Below the pieces are notes generated by a model that ran no database searches, was not told the origin of the DNA, and was given only the letters and a program-made list of their open reading frames with translations. From contig NZ_JAQYWQ010000012.1 in the NCBI RefSeq assembly GCF_029379315.1, forward strand, positions 1 to 64,000: 64,000 nucleotides of DNA, read 5' to 3'. Position 1 is the first letter of the stretch. Each line of letters begins with the position of its first letter. Shown piece after piece: positions 7,012-15,265 of this stretch. A program made the translations under genes and the position numbers. This DNA is from Nostoc sp. S13. GTDB lineage: Bacteria; Cyanobacteriota; Cyanobacteriia; Cyanobacteriales; Nostocaceae.

Positions 7012-9003
7012 TCAAGCAATCCTCTTAGCTTTTACAGGAATCTCAATCACAAACTTTGTGCCTTGTCCCAGTCTGGAGTTACACGAAAGATTACCGCCAT
7101 GCTTCTGGGTCACAATTTGATAGCTCATAAACAAACCCAAACCAGTGCCTTTGCCAACGGGCTTGGTAGTGAAAAAAGGATCAAATAGTTTAGAGCGAAT
7201 CTCTTTTGAAATACCCATTCCATTGTCAGAAATCATAATCATCACTTGGTTTGGATCGATTTGACGAGTCTGAATCCAGATGGCATTGGGTTTGGCTGAA
7301 ATGTCTTGGAACGAACGCCCCTGATTAGATTCTTCTAATGCATCAACAGCATTGTTCAAAAGATTCATAAATACTTGATTAAGGGAGCCAGCATTACATT
7401 CAATCAGTGGTAACTGAGCATACTCTTTAATGACCTGGATCTGGGGGCGAGCGTCTGTCGCTTGCAATAGATGTTGCAAAATCACCAAGGTACTATCAAT
7501 CCCTTGATGAATGTCTACCGCTTTCAATTCTGCTTCATCCAAACGCGAGAAGTTCCGCAGCGATAACACAATAGTACAGATCCGCTCGGCACCAATTTCC
7601 ATAGACTGAAGAATCTTGGTCATATCTTCCCGTAAAAAGTCCAGTTCAAGGTGATCCAATTCTGCGTGCAGGGCTTGAGGTGGATTTGGATAGTAGTGTT
7701 GGTAAGCTTGCAATGCTCTGAACAAGCCTTGGATATGCTCAGAAAGATAAGTCAAGTTACCATAAATAAAATTAACCGGATTATTGATTTCATGGGCAAC
7801 TCCTGCCACCATCTGTCCCAATGCAGACATTTTTTCACTCTGAATCATCTGCAATTGAGTACGTTTCAGTGTTTGTAGGGTTTGTTTCAGAGTCGTATTC
7901 TTTTGATTCAATTCTTCAGTTCTCTGCTGAACTCGAACTTCCAAAGTTTCATTGGTTCTGGCTAATTCGGCAAAAGCTAAACGCAGCTTGCTTTCTGCTT
8001 GTGCTCGTTCGGCGATCGTTGCTGTCAGCACAAGAATCGTGAGTGTAATCACGCCAATAAACGATTGCAGTTGCATCAAAGATTCGTTGAGATCCGCAGT
8101 CACAAAACTACCTTTGCCATTGACGGTTGCGATCACTGCGATCGCAGCCACAATAAAAGTTAACAGTGTTGCACCCGGTTGCCCCAGTCGAAAGGCAGAC
8201 CAGATCAACATTGGAATCAAGATATACTCAAAGTGATATCCCTTACCAAAAGCAACTTTGCCGATGAAAATGACCAACCCCGTCAGGATAACTGGCTCTA
8301 CGATTAACCAGAATCTTAAACGGTATAAGTTTGCTCTTGAGTGTCGAAGATCAGAGAGATTTTCAGCATCCTCTGAGGTTGAACTGAAGGATAACCATTG
8401 CCAGATTGGATGTCGGTTTTTTTGGATGAATTGCCCCCAACTAAGCAGAATCGGGCTGACGATAAAAATTCCTGAAACATTAGAAATCCACCAGGTTAAC
8501 CAGACTGTCCCATACGCTGTCCAGGGAACTTTACCACCCAACGCCAAGCAAGCCACTCCAACAGTTGCATTGATGATCGGCCCCACCATGCCAGTTAAGA
8601 TCAAAAATTTGAACACGTCGGTGACACGTTCTAAGGGATAGTGAAGGTTAGTAGTTTTCCGTAGCAAGAAGGCACCCAACAGAGTCCCCAAGGTTGTTCC
8701 GATCGCAATTCCCAGAACTGGCAACGTTGAAATCACCAGCGATAAGAAACTTGTTGAATCTCGGAACGCCCAGAAGTTGGCGAAAAATGAACCCAGCAAA
8801 ACACCGTACCCGATCCAGTTACCAAAGAACAGAACAGCCCCAGCAGCAATTCCATCTGGGGGCCAAACTGGAGTCACATTCTGGGGTGTGGAGGCCAGGT
8901 GGCGTGAAATTTCAGCCATTCCATAATAGGCGATCGCCAAAACAAAGGTGCCTCCAATTTGCCTTAGCCCATGAGGGAATATAGGGGATTTTTGTTGAAT
9001 CAT
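7012..9003 (-). CDS. MASE1 sensor histidine kinase
   Basis: Membrane-bound sensor kinase of 663 residues. The first 330 residues form a multi-helix MASE1 sensor starting near GGTFVLAIAYYGMAEISRHLA, with PVWPPDGIAAGAVLFFG. A coiled coil follows (about 335-395, LEVRVQQRTEELNQKN). The phosphoacceptor region reads SALGQMVAGVAHEINNPVNF. The ATPase core has an N-box (NQVFMNLLNNAVDAL), ISDNGMGI and GKGTGLGLFMSYQI. No receiver or response-regulator gene is adjacent, so the partner is unknown. It resembles kinases acting in two-component or phosphorelay pathways. The MASE1 ligand is not known. Confidence 0.93.
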   Translation of the reverse strand: MIQQKSPIFPHGLRQIGGTFVLAIAYYGMAEISRHLASTPQNVTPVWPPDGIAAGAVLFFGNWIGYGVLLGSFFANFWAFRDSTSFLSLVISTLPVLGIAIGTTLGTLLGAFLLRKTTNLHYPLERVTDVFKFLILTGMVGPIINATVGVACLALGGKVPWTAYGTVWLTWWISNVSGIFIVSPILLSWGQFIQKNRHPIWQWLSFSSTSEDAENLSDLRHSRANLYRLRFWLIVEPVILTGLVIFIGKVAFGKGYHFEYILIPMLIWSAFRLGQPGATLLTFIVAAIAVIATVNGKGSFVTADLNESLMQLQSFIGVITLTILVLTATIAERAQAESKLRLAFAELARTNETLEVRVQQRTEELNQKNTTLKQTLQTLKRTQLQMIQSEKMSALGQMVAGVAHEINNPVNFIYGNLTYLSEHIQGLFRALQAYQHYYPNPPQALHAELDHLELDFLREDMTKILQSMEIGAERICTIVLSLRNFSRLDEAELKAVDIHQGIDSTLVILQHLLQATDARPQIQVIKEYAQLPLIECNAGSLNQVFMNLLNNAVDALEESNQGRSFQDISAKPNAIWIQTRQIDPNQVMIMISDNGMGISKEIRSKLFDPFFTTKPVGKGTGLGLFMSYQIVTQKHGGNLSCNSRLGQGTKFVIEIPVKAKRIA

Positions 9004-9080
9004 CTGTTTAGTGGCTGCTTGATATCAACGTTGCTTGTCTTTACATAGAATGCCCTTTTCCCTTAAGGTCAGAACATAAA

Positions 9081-9408
9081 GCAGCGATGAAAGTAGTTTA
9101 CAAAAAGCATTAAAACAAGCGGTTCGTGAAGCTGGTATTCAGAAAAAGGTAGGTTGTCATACATTTCGCCACAGTTTCGCTACCTTTTTACTGCAAAATG
9201 GCTATGACCGTCGCTTCTCTACGAGACCCTTAATTTTTAATTTTTAATTCTTAATTTTTAATTCCCCGTTCGGGTAGCGTCCCGTAGGGAAGGGGTTGAC
9301 ATCCGCACTGTACAGAAATTACTCGCACACAAAGATATGAAAACTACAAAGATTTATACACACGTTCTTAACCGTGGTGGAAAAGCTGTCTACAGTCCCC
9401 TAAATTAG
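9081..9408 (+). pseudogene. Integron-type tyrosine recombinase, C-terminal remnant, interrupted
   Basis: The first part (to about 9208) encodes [15 protein letters not shown], then [19 protein letters not shown], with the HxxR catalytic box of tyrosine recombinases. The second part (9301-9408) encodes [16 protein letters not shown], then [10 protein letters not shown] and YSPLN before TAG. These are the C-terminal catalytic His and Tyr of IntI/XerC-like enzymes; the wording is closest to integron integrases. A 92-bp repeat insertion splits them and shifts the frame. The N-terminal two thirds of the gene are absent. I saw no cassette array or attC-like sites. Confidence 0.8.
9209..9300. repeat. 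92-bp repeat insertion inside the integrase remnant
   Basis: This insert separates NGYD from IRTVQ of the recombinase. TGAC flanks it on the left (9205-9208) and forms its last bases on the right (9297-9300), suggesting a 4-bp duplication. It contains CTTCTCTACGAGAC and GTAGCGTCCCGTAGGGAAG, both typical Nostoc palindromic repeats, around repeats of TTAATTTT. Removing it restores the frame exactly. Confidence 0.7.
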
Positions 9409-9445
9409 AGATAATATTTCTATCATCAGTAATTTTCTATCATCT

Positions 9446-10066
9446 ATGACTCAAGCTATACCCAAGCTAGTAACCTTTGAGGAATTCGTAGATTGGCTAC
9501 CCGAAACCCGGCGAGTACACTATGAACTACATAAAGGACAAATTGTTGAAATGGCGCAACCAGTAGGGGAACACGAAGAAGTTAAAGGATTTTTGACAAT
9601 AAAGCTTAGTGCTTTAATTGACCGATTAAACTTCCCTTACGTTATCCCCAACCAAGCTATAGTTAGACCTCCTGAAAAAGATTCTGGTTACATCCCAGAT
9701 GTGTTAGTGCTAAACCGTGCAAATCTGGCAAACGAAAAATTATGGAAAAAAGAATCTATCGTTAGTTTAGGTGCATCAATACCTTTGGCAATTGAGGTTG
9801 TATCAACTAATTGGCGGGACGATTACTATTTAAAATATGCTGATTATGAAGAGATGGGTATACCGGAATACTGGATTGTCGATTATGCTGCCTTGGGTGG
9901 ACGTAATTTTATTGGTAATCCCAAACAACCAACAATCTCCGTTTGTAACTTAGTTGATGAGGAATATCAAATAAGTAAGTTTCGAGATAGCGATCGCATT
10001 GTTTCCCAAACTTTTCCGGAATTGAATCTCACCCCAAACCAGATTTTTCAAGCTGCTGTTGTCTAG
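9446..10066 (+). CDS. Uma2 family (DUF820) putative endonuclease
   Basis: A 206-residue protein beginning MTQAIPKLVTFEEFVDWLPE. It carries the Uma2/DUF820 layout: YELHKGQIVEM, then YIPDVLVLNR (metal-binding Asp), AIEVVSTNWRDDY (Glu before a variant core) and YEEMGIPEYWIVDY. The fold belongs to the PD-(D/E)XK nucleases. These genes are abundant in cyanobacteria, and their substrate and role are largely unknown. It ends three bases before the convergent monooxygenase gene. No antitoxin-like neighbour is present. Confidence 0.9.
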   Translation: MTQAIPKLVTFEEFVDWLPETRRVHYELHKGQIVEMAQPVGEHEEVKGFLTIKLSALIDRLNFPYVIPNQAIVRPPEKDSGYIPDVLVLNRANLANEKLWKKESIVSLGASIPLAIEVVSTNWRDDYYLKYADYEEMGIPEYWIVDYAALGGRNFIGNPKQPTISVCNLVDEEYQISKFRDSDRIVSQTFPELNLTPNQIFQAAVV

Positions 10067-10069
10067 CTT

Positions 10070-11326
10070 TTATCGTTTTGCCAATTCTGGAGTCCGCCCC
10101 TTCAAACCAATCATCAACTTCAGCATAAACACTTTTAATATAGGTACTCGCTGCAAAGACCATAAACCCAGGCGACGCACTACTACCACAGGTAAGAAAT
10201 TATTAGAAAACATCCGATCTAACAAATCTGTGAAACCTAAAATCGTCAGGTTTTCTAGCTTGCGCCAGCGTTCATAACCTTTAAGAATTTGAATATCGCC
10301 AATATCTTTACCCGCTTGGTGCGCTGCTTGAATTACTTGCGCCAAAGCCGCAGCATCCCGAATACCCAGATTTAAACCTTGTCCGCCGACAGGATGGCAA
10401 TTGTGTGCCGCATCACCAATTAATGCCAGTCGGGGGAGAACATAGCGATCGCTTTGCATGAGTTGTACCTGAAATACAAAGCGATCGCCCAGTAATTCCA
10501 ATTTCCCCATCTGATTGCCATAGCGACGGGTGAGTTCTTTTAAAAATTGCTCGTCATCTAAGGCACATAAAGCTTTTGCTTCTTCGTGCGGGGCTGTCCA
10601 GACAATGCGGCAACGGTTCCCCGGTAAAGGTAAAATCGCAAAGGGCCCGCTAGACCAAAATCTTTCGTAAGCGGTGTTATTGTGCGGTTTTTCTGGTTTG
10701 ACAAATGCAACTATGCAAGACTGCCAATATTTCCAGCCCAGAGTTTTGATTCCAGCAGCTTGACGAATCGGCGATCGCGCCCCATCTGCTGCTATCAATA
10801 ATTTGCTCTTGACTGTCCGTAACTGATCGGCAACTTTAATATCTATCGCTACTATATCCTTCTGATACCGCGTATTTACCACTTCTGCCGGACACAGATA
10901 AGTCACATTTGGACAATTTTGGACAAACTCCTGCAACGGTTGCAACAGCGCTTGATGTTCCGCCACATAACCTAACTCTGATGTACCTAGATCATCTGTG
11001 GCAAATTCCACCACATTGGGAGAATCGGCATCAGAAAGACGAACCCGGCAATATTTGGCGATTTGAGGCAACATTTTATCCCAAACTCCAATTCCTTGAT
11101 AAATTCGCGACGAAAGCATGTGAACTGCATAGGCTTGTCCCTTAGCTACCGCCACTGATGCAAATTTTGCCTCAATCAGCAAGACACTCAAGCCAGAATC
11201 TTTTAAAGCAGAGGCTAGAGTTAACCCAATAATCCCACCGCCGACAATTACCAAATCATATTCATATCCCCGCTCATTTGGCGGTGTTGGTTGAGGGGAA
11301 ATTTGCTTAAGCGGCGTTATGGCCAT
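10070..11326 (-). CDS. UbiH/COQ6-family FAD-dependent hydroxylase
   Basis: A 418-residue flavoprotein monooxygenase. The N-terminal Rossmann motif reads VIVGGGIIGLTLASAL, ending in an acidic residue at LLIEA. The second FAD motif, ALIGDAAHNCHPVGGQGLN, is near residue 310. The middle segment SGPFAILPLPGNRCRIVWT is typical of the UbiH/VisC/COQ6 group. In cyanobacteria, members are thought to act on quinone or other aromatic ring substrates; the exact reaction is not determinable here. Length and motif spacing are normal. The N-terminal 20 residues are Pro-rich and probably disordered. Confidence 0.9.
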   Translation of the reverse strand: MAITPLKQISPQPTPPNERGYEYDLVIVGGGIIGLTLASALKDSGLSVLLIEAKFASVAVAKGQAYAVHMLSSRIYQGIGVWDKMLPQIAKYCRVRLSDADSPNVVEFATDDLGTSELGYVAEHQALLQPLQEFVQNCPNVTYLCPAEVVNTRYQKDIVAIDIKVADQLRTVKSKLLIAADGARSPIRQAAGIKTLGWKYWQSCIVAFVKPEKPHNNTAYERFWSSGPFAILPLPGNRCRIVWTAPHEEAKALCALDDEQFLKELTRRYGNQMGKLELLGDRFVFQVQLMQSDRYVLPRLALIGDAAHNCHPVGGQGLNLGIRDAAALAQVIQAAHQAGKDIGDIQILKGYERWRKLENLTILGFTDLLDRMFSNNFLPVVVVRRLGLWSLQRVPILKVFMLKLMIGLKGRTPELAKR

Positions 11327-11358
11327 TGTTAAGTTAGGTTACAGCGTCTTCACTCTTA

Positions 11359-11413
11359 TTTTGACGCGATCGCGCCCTTTAGGGCAAGTTGAGAGGGGCA
11401 AACATTGAAAAAC
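11359..11413 (+). repeat. 55-bp direct repeat, left copy
   Basis: A segment starting TTTTGACGCGATCGCGCCC and ending AACATTGAAAAAC recurs with few differences at 12602-12656. It contains a GCCCTTTAGGGC palindrome and a HIP1 octamer. The two copies bracket the PEP-CTERM gene. Confidence 0.75.
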
Positions 11414-11740
11414 TTCGCTGCTATAGCGGCTGCCATAATGGTTAGGACACTCTCTTAGGATTTGCGAATGTCCTAAGCTATCTGTCCATTGCTATAACTC
11501 CCAGGAAAGGTTACGAAAGTGAAACAGACTTTTTATGCCAGATATATAACGATCTGAGTCGCTTTTCCAGCAAGCATCTAAAGCGTAATTCAGTGTTATT
11601 ATTTAGAAAAAATCATAACTTTAGGTAAAAATAATTACTAATTTTATATATTTTGACCGCTATTTTACAGTGTCTTCACCAAACATCGAGTGCTGAAACT
11701 TATATTTGAGAAGTCTCAAAGCACTCATACATTAGTGAAC
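11414..11740. promoter_or_regulatory. Upstream region of the PEP-CTERM gene
   Basis: 327 bases without another gene. The stretch is AT-rich towards the 3' side and should contain the promoter of the plus-strand PEP-CTERM gene. I cannot assign a confident -10/-35 pair. Confidence 0.35.
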
Positions 11741-12433
11741 ATGAAAAACATTAGCAAATTGGCTGTGGTAACTATTGGATCTGTGGCTCTGTCCTTGGGT
11801 ATTGTCGGAAATGCCCAAGAAGCTCACGCTTCAGGCTTAATAAATGGTGGTTTTGAGCAGCCTGTTGTCTCTAGTAATCTGTCATGGGATTCCATAGACG
11901 CATCTCTTGTTCCTGGATGGAAGACTACAGCTACAGATAATAAAATTGAAATTCAAACTCGTAGACTCTTCCATGCTGGAGCATTAGGCACAGATCAATA
12001 TGCTGAACTCAATGCTAATCAAGTATCTAGCTTATATCAAGATGTAGATACTACATCTGGCTCAACTATGTTTTGGCGATTTTTCCATGAAGGTCGTCAA
12101 GGTATAGATACGATGCGTTTGTCTATTATTGACCTTGCGACTAACAAGACTCTCTTTAGTCAACTATACAGCACTGGCAACACAGCTTGGGTAGAATATC
12201 AGGGTACAACTGTTGCCACTGGTGGTAAAACACGCTGGCAGTTTGACTCAGTATCTGCTGCTGGTGGTGATCCCACAATCGGAAACTTTTTGGATGAAGT
12301 TTACTTTGCAGAAAAACCGCCAGAAGGTTTCAAAACAATTCCTGAACCTGCTTCTGTACTTGGTCTTTTAGCAATGGGTGCATTCGGTATTGTTTCCACC
12401 CGGAAGCGTAAACAGTTAAATATTGGGAATTAA
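11741..12433 (+). CDS. PEP-CTERM sorting domain protein
   Basis: A secreted protein of 230 residues from ATG 11741. The signal peptide starts MKNISKLAVVTIGSVALSL and probably ends at AHA/SG. The body begins GLINGGFEQPVV, followed by WDSIDASLVPGWKT, a beta-sandwich start shared by many cyanobacterial extracellular PEP-CTERM proteins. The sorting signal IPEPASVLGLLAMGAFG is followed by RKRKQ, implying processing by an exosortase (CrtA-type in cyanobacteria) and export of the mature protein. The ATG is preferred over GTG/TTG options upstream because it opens the signal peptide. Direct repeats on both sides suggest the gene lies in a duplicated or inserted segment. Confidence 0.88.
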   Translation: MKNISKLAVVTIGSVALSLGIVGNAQEAHASGLINGGFEQPVVSSNLSWDSIDASLVPGWKTTATDNKIEIQTRRLFHAGALGTDQYAELNANQVSSLYQDVDTTSGSTMFWRFFHEGRQGIDTMRLSIIDLATNKTLFSQLYSTGNTAWVEYQGTTVATGGKTRWQFDSVSAAGGDPTIGNFLDEVYFAEKPPEGFKTIPEPASVLGLLAMGAFGIVSTRKRKQLNIGN

Positions 12434-12601
12434 TGACCCTTTGTAACAAGGTTTTTTGGTTCTACTAACTTTCTTTATGCTCATTAATGCAAGTGAAAGA
12501 TCGATAAAAAGTTCTTTTCCTAGCACTTGAACACTATTGGGCATAAGAGGTATGATAGAATCATTTTTTTATTTTGATTTCATATCAAATCTTAACTTTT
12601 C

Positions 12602-12656
12602 TTTTGACGCGATCGCGCCCTTTAGGGCAAGTTAATAGCAACAAACATTGAAAAAC
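12602..12656 (+). repeat. 55-bp direct repeat, right copy
   Basis: Right-hand partner of the repeat at 11359-11413, in the same orientation about 1.24 kb downstream. The differences cluster in the middle (GAGAGGGGC against AATAGCAAC). Confidence 0.75.
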
Positions 12657-12925
12657 CTCACTGATGATTGAGGACAACAGCGAGGTTACACAGCTTTACT
12701 TATTTTGTAGATAAATAAAGTAGAAATTTTATTGCAGAGGTACTACTAACTATTTAACAGTAACTTATCATTAAATACAGCAGATTTCAAGGAAGGTGAA
12801 CTACACAACGATTCATCTCAAAGCCAGGTATAAAGCCTGTTTTACTTCTGTTAGCGGAGCGGGCGTAGCCCATTCTGGCGAATGTATTCTAAATTCTGCT
12901 GTCTGCTGTGTTTGACAGCAGGAGA
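12657..12925. other. Gene-free spacer with hairpin
   Basis: No gene seen. CTGCTGTC (12896-12903) can pair with GACAGCAG (12914-12921) just past the stop of the small minus-strand gene. It could act as a weak terminator, though no long T run follows on that strand. Confidence 0.4.
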
Positions 12926-13090
12926 TTATGGATGATGTCTGCGAACGTGATGGTGACGTATTCCTCTGTGATGAAGTTTATGATGCCTAACAGCAGCTGA
13001 AGCCGGTGTAGCTTGAAAGATTGGTGCAGCAATGGCTATAGGAGTAGCAAGTGCTAGAGCTAAAACTAAACCTTTAGTAAACTTGTTCAT
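12926..13090 (-). CDS. Small secreted His/Arg-rich protein, 54 residues
   Basis: A short gene beginning MNKFTKGLVLALALATPIAI with a good AGGAAAT ribosome site seven bases upstream. A signal peptide, likely cleaved after PASA, leaves a tiny mature peptide rich in His and Arg (RHHKLHHRGIRHHHVRRHHP). It is a paralogue of the gene at 13704-13982, which shares MNKF-K-L-LAL--ATP and the hydrophobic leader. The cluster of histidines could bind metal ions or acidic surface polymers, but that is speculation. It may be missed by gene callers because of its length. Confidence 0.7.
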   Translation of the reverse strand: MNKFTKGLVLALALATPIAIAAPIFQATPASAAVRHHKLHHRGIRHHHVRRHHP

Positions 13091-13471
13091 CTGATTTCCT
13101 TGATTCTATTTATCCAGTGAATCTATGAATTTAATATGACAAAGACATGTGTCGATATCTTGTTATTTATATGAAGTTTTCGTGGAGATTTTTGCCGAGA
13201 TTCCCATCTATATACACTGGAAAATTTATTAGTCTTCAGAGAAAAAATTACGGAGGTTTTTCGACAAGTAGCCATAATTAATTCTTGGACTATAGTATTT
13301 TCTAATAAGAGCGAGGTACAGCTTAACCTCACCCCGATAAAGCTGTGCTTTATCTCCCCTCTCCGTGAGATCGGAGATGGGTTGAAGGTAAGGTTTTGTT
13401 ATCTACTTCATGCACCTGCAAACCGCTAGAAATAAAAGTAATTCTCTTATTTTAAAGAAATTTACCAATTA
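13091..13471. other. Gene-free spacer
   Basis: No gene supported. A 69-codon minus-strand frame (13123-13332) lacks a ribosome site and motif. An interspersed palindromic segment with CCCCTCTCCGTGAGATCGG lies near 13350. Confidence 0.4.
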
Positions 13472-13501
13472 TAAAAAAAACCTGCTGTGGATCACAGCAG
13501 G
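13472..13501 (-). terminator. Rho-independent terminator
   Basis: CCTGCTGTG (13481-13489) and CACAGCAGG (13493-13501) form a perfect 9-bp stem with a 3-base loop. On the minus strand it is followed by eight T residues. It lies about 200 bases after the small secreted-protein gene at 13704-13982 and is the strongest terminator in the window. Confidence 0.85.
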
Positions 13502-13519
13502 TATAAACGGTATGGTGTG

Positions 13520-13623
13520 TATAGCAATCCTAAATCATTCGTGAAAAGTTAGATCCCCGACTTCTTTGAGAAATCGAATATCTAGACACCGAGAATTATT
13601 ACAAATCAGATAGGATTGCTATA
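13520..13623. mobile_element. 104-bp MITE-like element
   Basis: Perfect 13-bp terminal inverted repeats, TATAGCAATCCTA (13520-13532) and TAGGATTGCTATA (13611-13623), surround 78 bases without coding potential. GTG flanks both ends, compatible with a 3-bp target duplication. The inner arms remain weakly complementary for another ten bases. Confidence 0.65.
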
Positions 13624-13703
13624 GTGAGCAAGTAGTAGAAAATAAACTTGTATATAACTACTAGAAAATCTGAAAGTTAACAGCAATTTACTTTCATCAA
13701 TAA

Positions 13704-13982
13704 TTAGTTACTTGGGGTGGTTGGTGTAGCTGCGGGTGGCGTAGTTGCACCTGTTGGAGTAACCTGTTTTTTAACTACCGATTTACTTCTAACAGCTTTG
13801 CTGGAGTTGTGGTGTTTGTGTTTATGATGTTTACGTTTTGCAGTCTTTGATTTGGCAACTTTAGCAGTTGCGTAAGTTGCTGTCGGCGTAGAAGTAGTTT
13901 TGGCTTGAACAGTAGATGCAGAAACGGCTACAGGGGTAGCAAACATTAGAGCCAAAAGTAAGGCTTTAGCGAACTTATTCAT
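13704..13982 (-). CDS. Small secreted Lys/His-rich protein
   Basis: A 92-residue protein starting MNKFAKALLLALMFATPVAV after a strong GAGGAG ribosome site. The signal peptide probably ends near TVQA. The mature part has a basic centre (KRKHHKHKHHNSSK) and a Thr/Pro/Ala-rich end (TPTGATTPPAATPTTP) typical of a disordered, wall- or surface-associated linker. It is paralogous to the 54-residue protein at 12926-13090. The function is unknown, and both genes lie in the same orientation in separate transcription units. Confidence 0.75.
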   Translation of the reverse strand: MNKFAKALLLALMFATPVAVSASTVQAKTTSTPTATYATAKVAKSKTAKRKHHKHKHHNSSKAVRSKSVVKKQVTPTGATTPPAATPTTPSN

Positions 13983-14128
13983 TTGAAACTCCTCATCAGA
14001 TAACCAATTGCCTAACTATCTACTAGCCGTATGTCATTAGTTTGTAATTTGTATGAATCTTACGTGTGATTTTTTAATCATCTCTATTCAAAGATAGATG
14101 ACTTTAAGTGAATACCTTGCTATATAAT

Positions 14129-14222
14129 GCTAGTTGCCATCAGATGATCTGCTATTTCCAAATTAGATGTAACATTTTGCACATCATCTAGGTTTTCTAG
14201 GGTGTCGATTCACTTGAGCAGC
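14129..14222 (-). pseudogene. Decayed copy of the YebC 3' end
   Basis: Read on the minus strand, this segment gives IDTLENLDDVQNVTSNLEIA followed by DHLMA. It closely matches the real YebC C-terminus (LIDTLEGLDDVQNVT, NFEIAEELMA). An in-frame TGA replaces a residue before IDTLE. Only about 30 codons remain, lying 150 bases beyond the intact yebC stop. It is best explained as a partial tandem duplication that then decayed. Confidence 0.75.
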
Positions 14223-14224
14223 AA

Positions 14225-14335
14225 TGTCTACGACGGGCTGTGACGCTCCTGCGTTTCTACGAGAAGCTATGCCGTTCGCGCAGCGTCTCGTAGAGAAGGC
14301 TTTACGCTACGCTATCGGTGACGCGCCTGAATAGC
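14225..14335. repeat. Interspersed palindromic repeat cluster
   Basis: GC-rich repeat with CTACGAGAAGC, GTTCGCGCAGCGTCTCGTAG and GCTACGCTATCGGTGACGC, the type widespread in Nostoc spacers. It contains inverted copies of TCTACGAGA. It sits between the intact yebC and its decayed 3' copy. Confidence 0.65.
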
Positions 14336-14367
14336 TTGATAGGTTATGATGGCTATGTTGATTTTGA

Positions 14368-15126
14368 TTAAGAAATGCTGAGAGCCATTAATTCTTCTGC
14401 GATTTCAAAGTTAGCTGTGACATTTTGCACATCATCCAAGCCTTCTAGAGTGTCAATTAATTTGAAAAGCGATCGCGCCTGATCTGGATCAGTAACTTCT
14501 ACACTATTACTGGGAATCCAGCGCAATTCGGCATCAATTACCTTAATACCTTGATCTTTGAGTGTCTGGCTAAGGGTTTCTAAATTTGCTATATCAGTAA
14601 ATACCTCAGCCATCTCATCTTCAGTCATCTCATAAGACTGGGCATCGCCTTCGAGGGATGCTTCTAAAAGCTGTTCTTCATCGACCACACCCTCTACCAC
14701 ACAAACGCCTTTTTGGTCAAACATCCAGCTAACGCAACCTACTTCACCAAGATTGCCACCATTTTTACTAAAAGCTACACGCAAGTCAGCAGCACTGCGA
14801 TTGCGATTATCTGTGAGGGCTTCGATTAAAATTGCTACACCACTAGGGCCGTAACCTTCGTAGCGAATCGCTTCAAAGATAGCATTATCACCGCCAAAAG
14901 TGCCTGCACCTTTAGCGATCGCTCGTTCAATATTATCATTGGGGATACTCGCAGCCTTAGCCTTATCAATTGCGGTGCGAAGTTGAAAATTCAGCGCCGG
15001 ATCTGGTACGCCGCTTCTAGCTGCAACAATAATCGCCCTGGATAACTGAGTGAAGGTTTTTCCCTTCCTTGCATCTACTACGGCCTTCTGGCGCTTAATA
15101 TTTGCCCATTTACTGTGTCCTGCCAT
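14368..15126 (-). CDS. yebC: YebC/PmpR family protein
   Basis: A 252-residue protein beginning MAGHSKWANIKRQKAVVDAR, diagnostic of the YebC/TACO1 family. Further conserved parts are IPNDNIERAIAKG, YEGYGPSGVAILIE, FSKNGGNLGEVGCVSWMFD and the C-terminal DTLEGLDDVQNV. The family was named as transcription regulators, and members have also been linked to relief of ribosome stalling at proline stretches. Which role holds here cannot be told from sequence. Length and domain order are normal, and it stands alone. Confidence 0.95.
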   Translation of the reverse strand: MAGHSKWANIKRQKAVVDARKGKTFTQLSRAIIVAARSGVPDPALNFQLRTAIDKAKAASIPNDNIERAIAKGAGTFGGDNAIFEAIRYEGYGPSGVAILIEALTDNRNRSAADLRVAFSKNGGNLGEVGCVSWMFDQKGVCVVEGVVDEEQLLEASLEGDAQSYEMTEDEMAEVFTDIANLETLSQTLKDQGIKVIDAELRWIPSNSVEVTDPDQARSLFKLIDTLEGLDDVQNVTANFEIAEELMALSIS

Positions 15127-15265
15127 AATCTTAAATTCTCAAAACTATATTCAAGATTAGGATATACATGAGTGTCAGACAGCCACCATACTTGGTATTG
15201 ATCCGCCCAGTAAAATATCAGCTTACCGGACATCAGATGATCTACGGTTGCCCGCCTAGTAATTT

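Noticed and set aside
9081-9408. A functional integron
   Set aside because: Only the last third of the integrase remains, it is interrupted, and no attI/attC-like sites or cassettes were seen.
13123-13332. 69-codon minus-strand frame
   Set aside because: No ribosome site or family resemblance, and it lies in a spacer next to a repeat.
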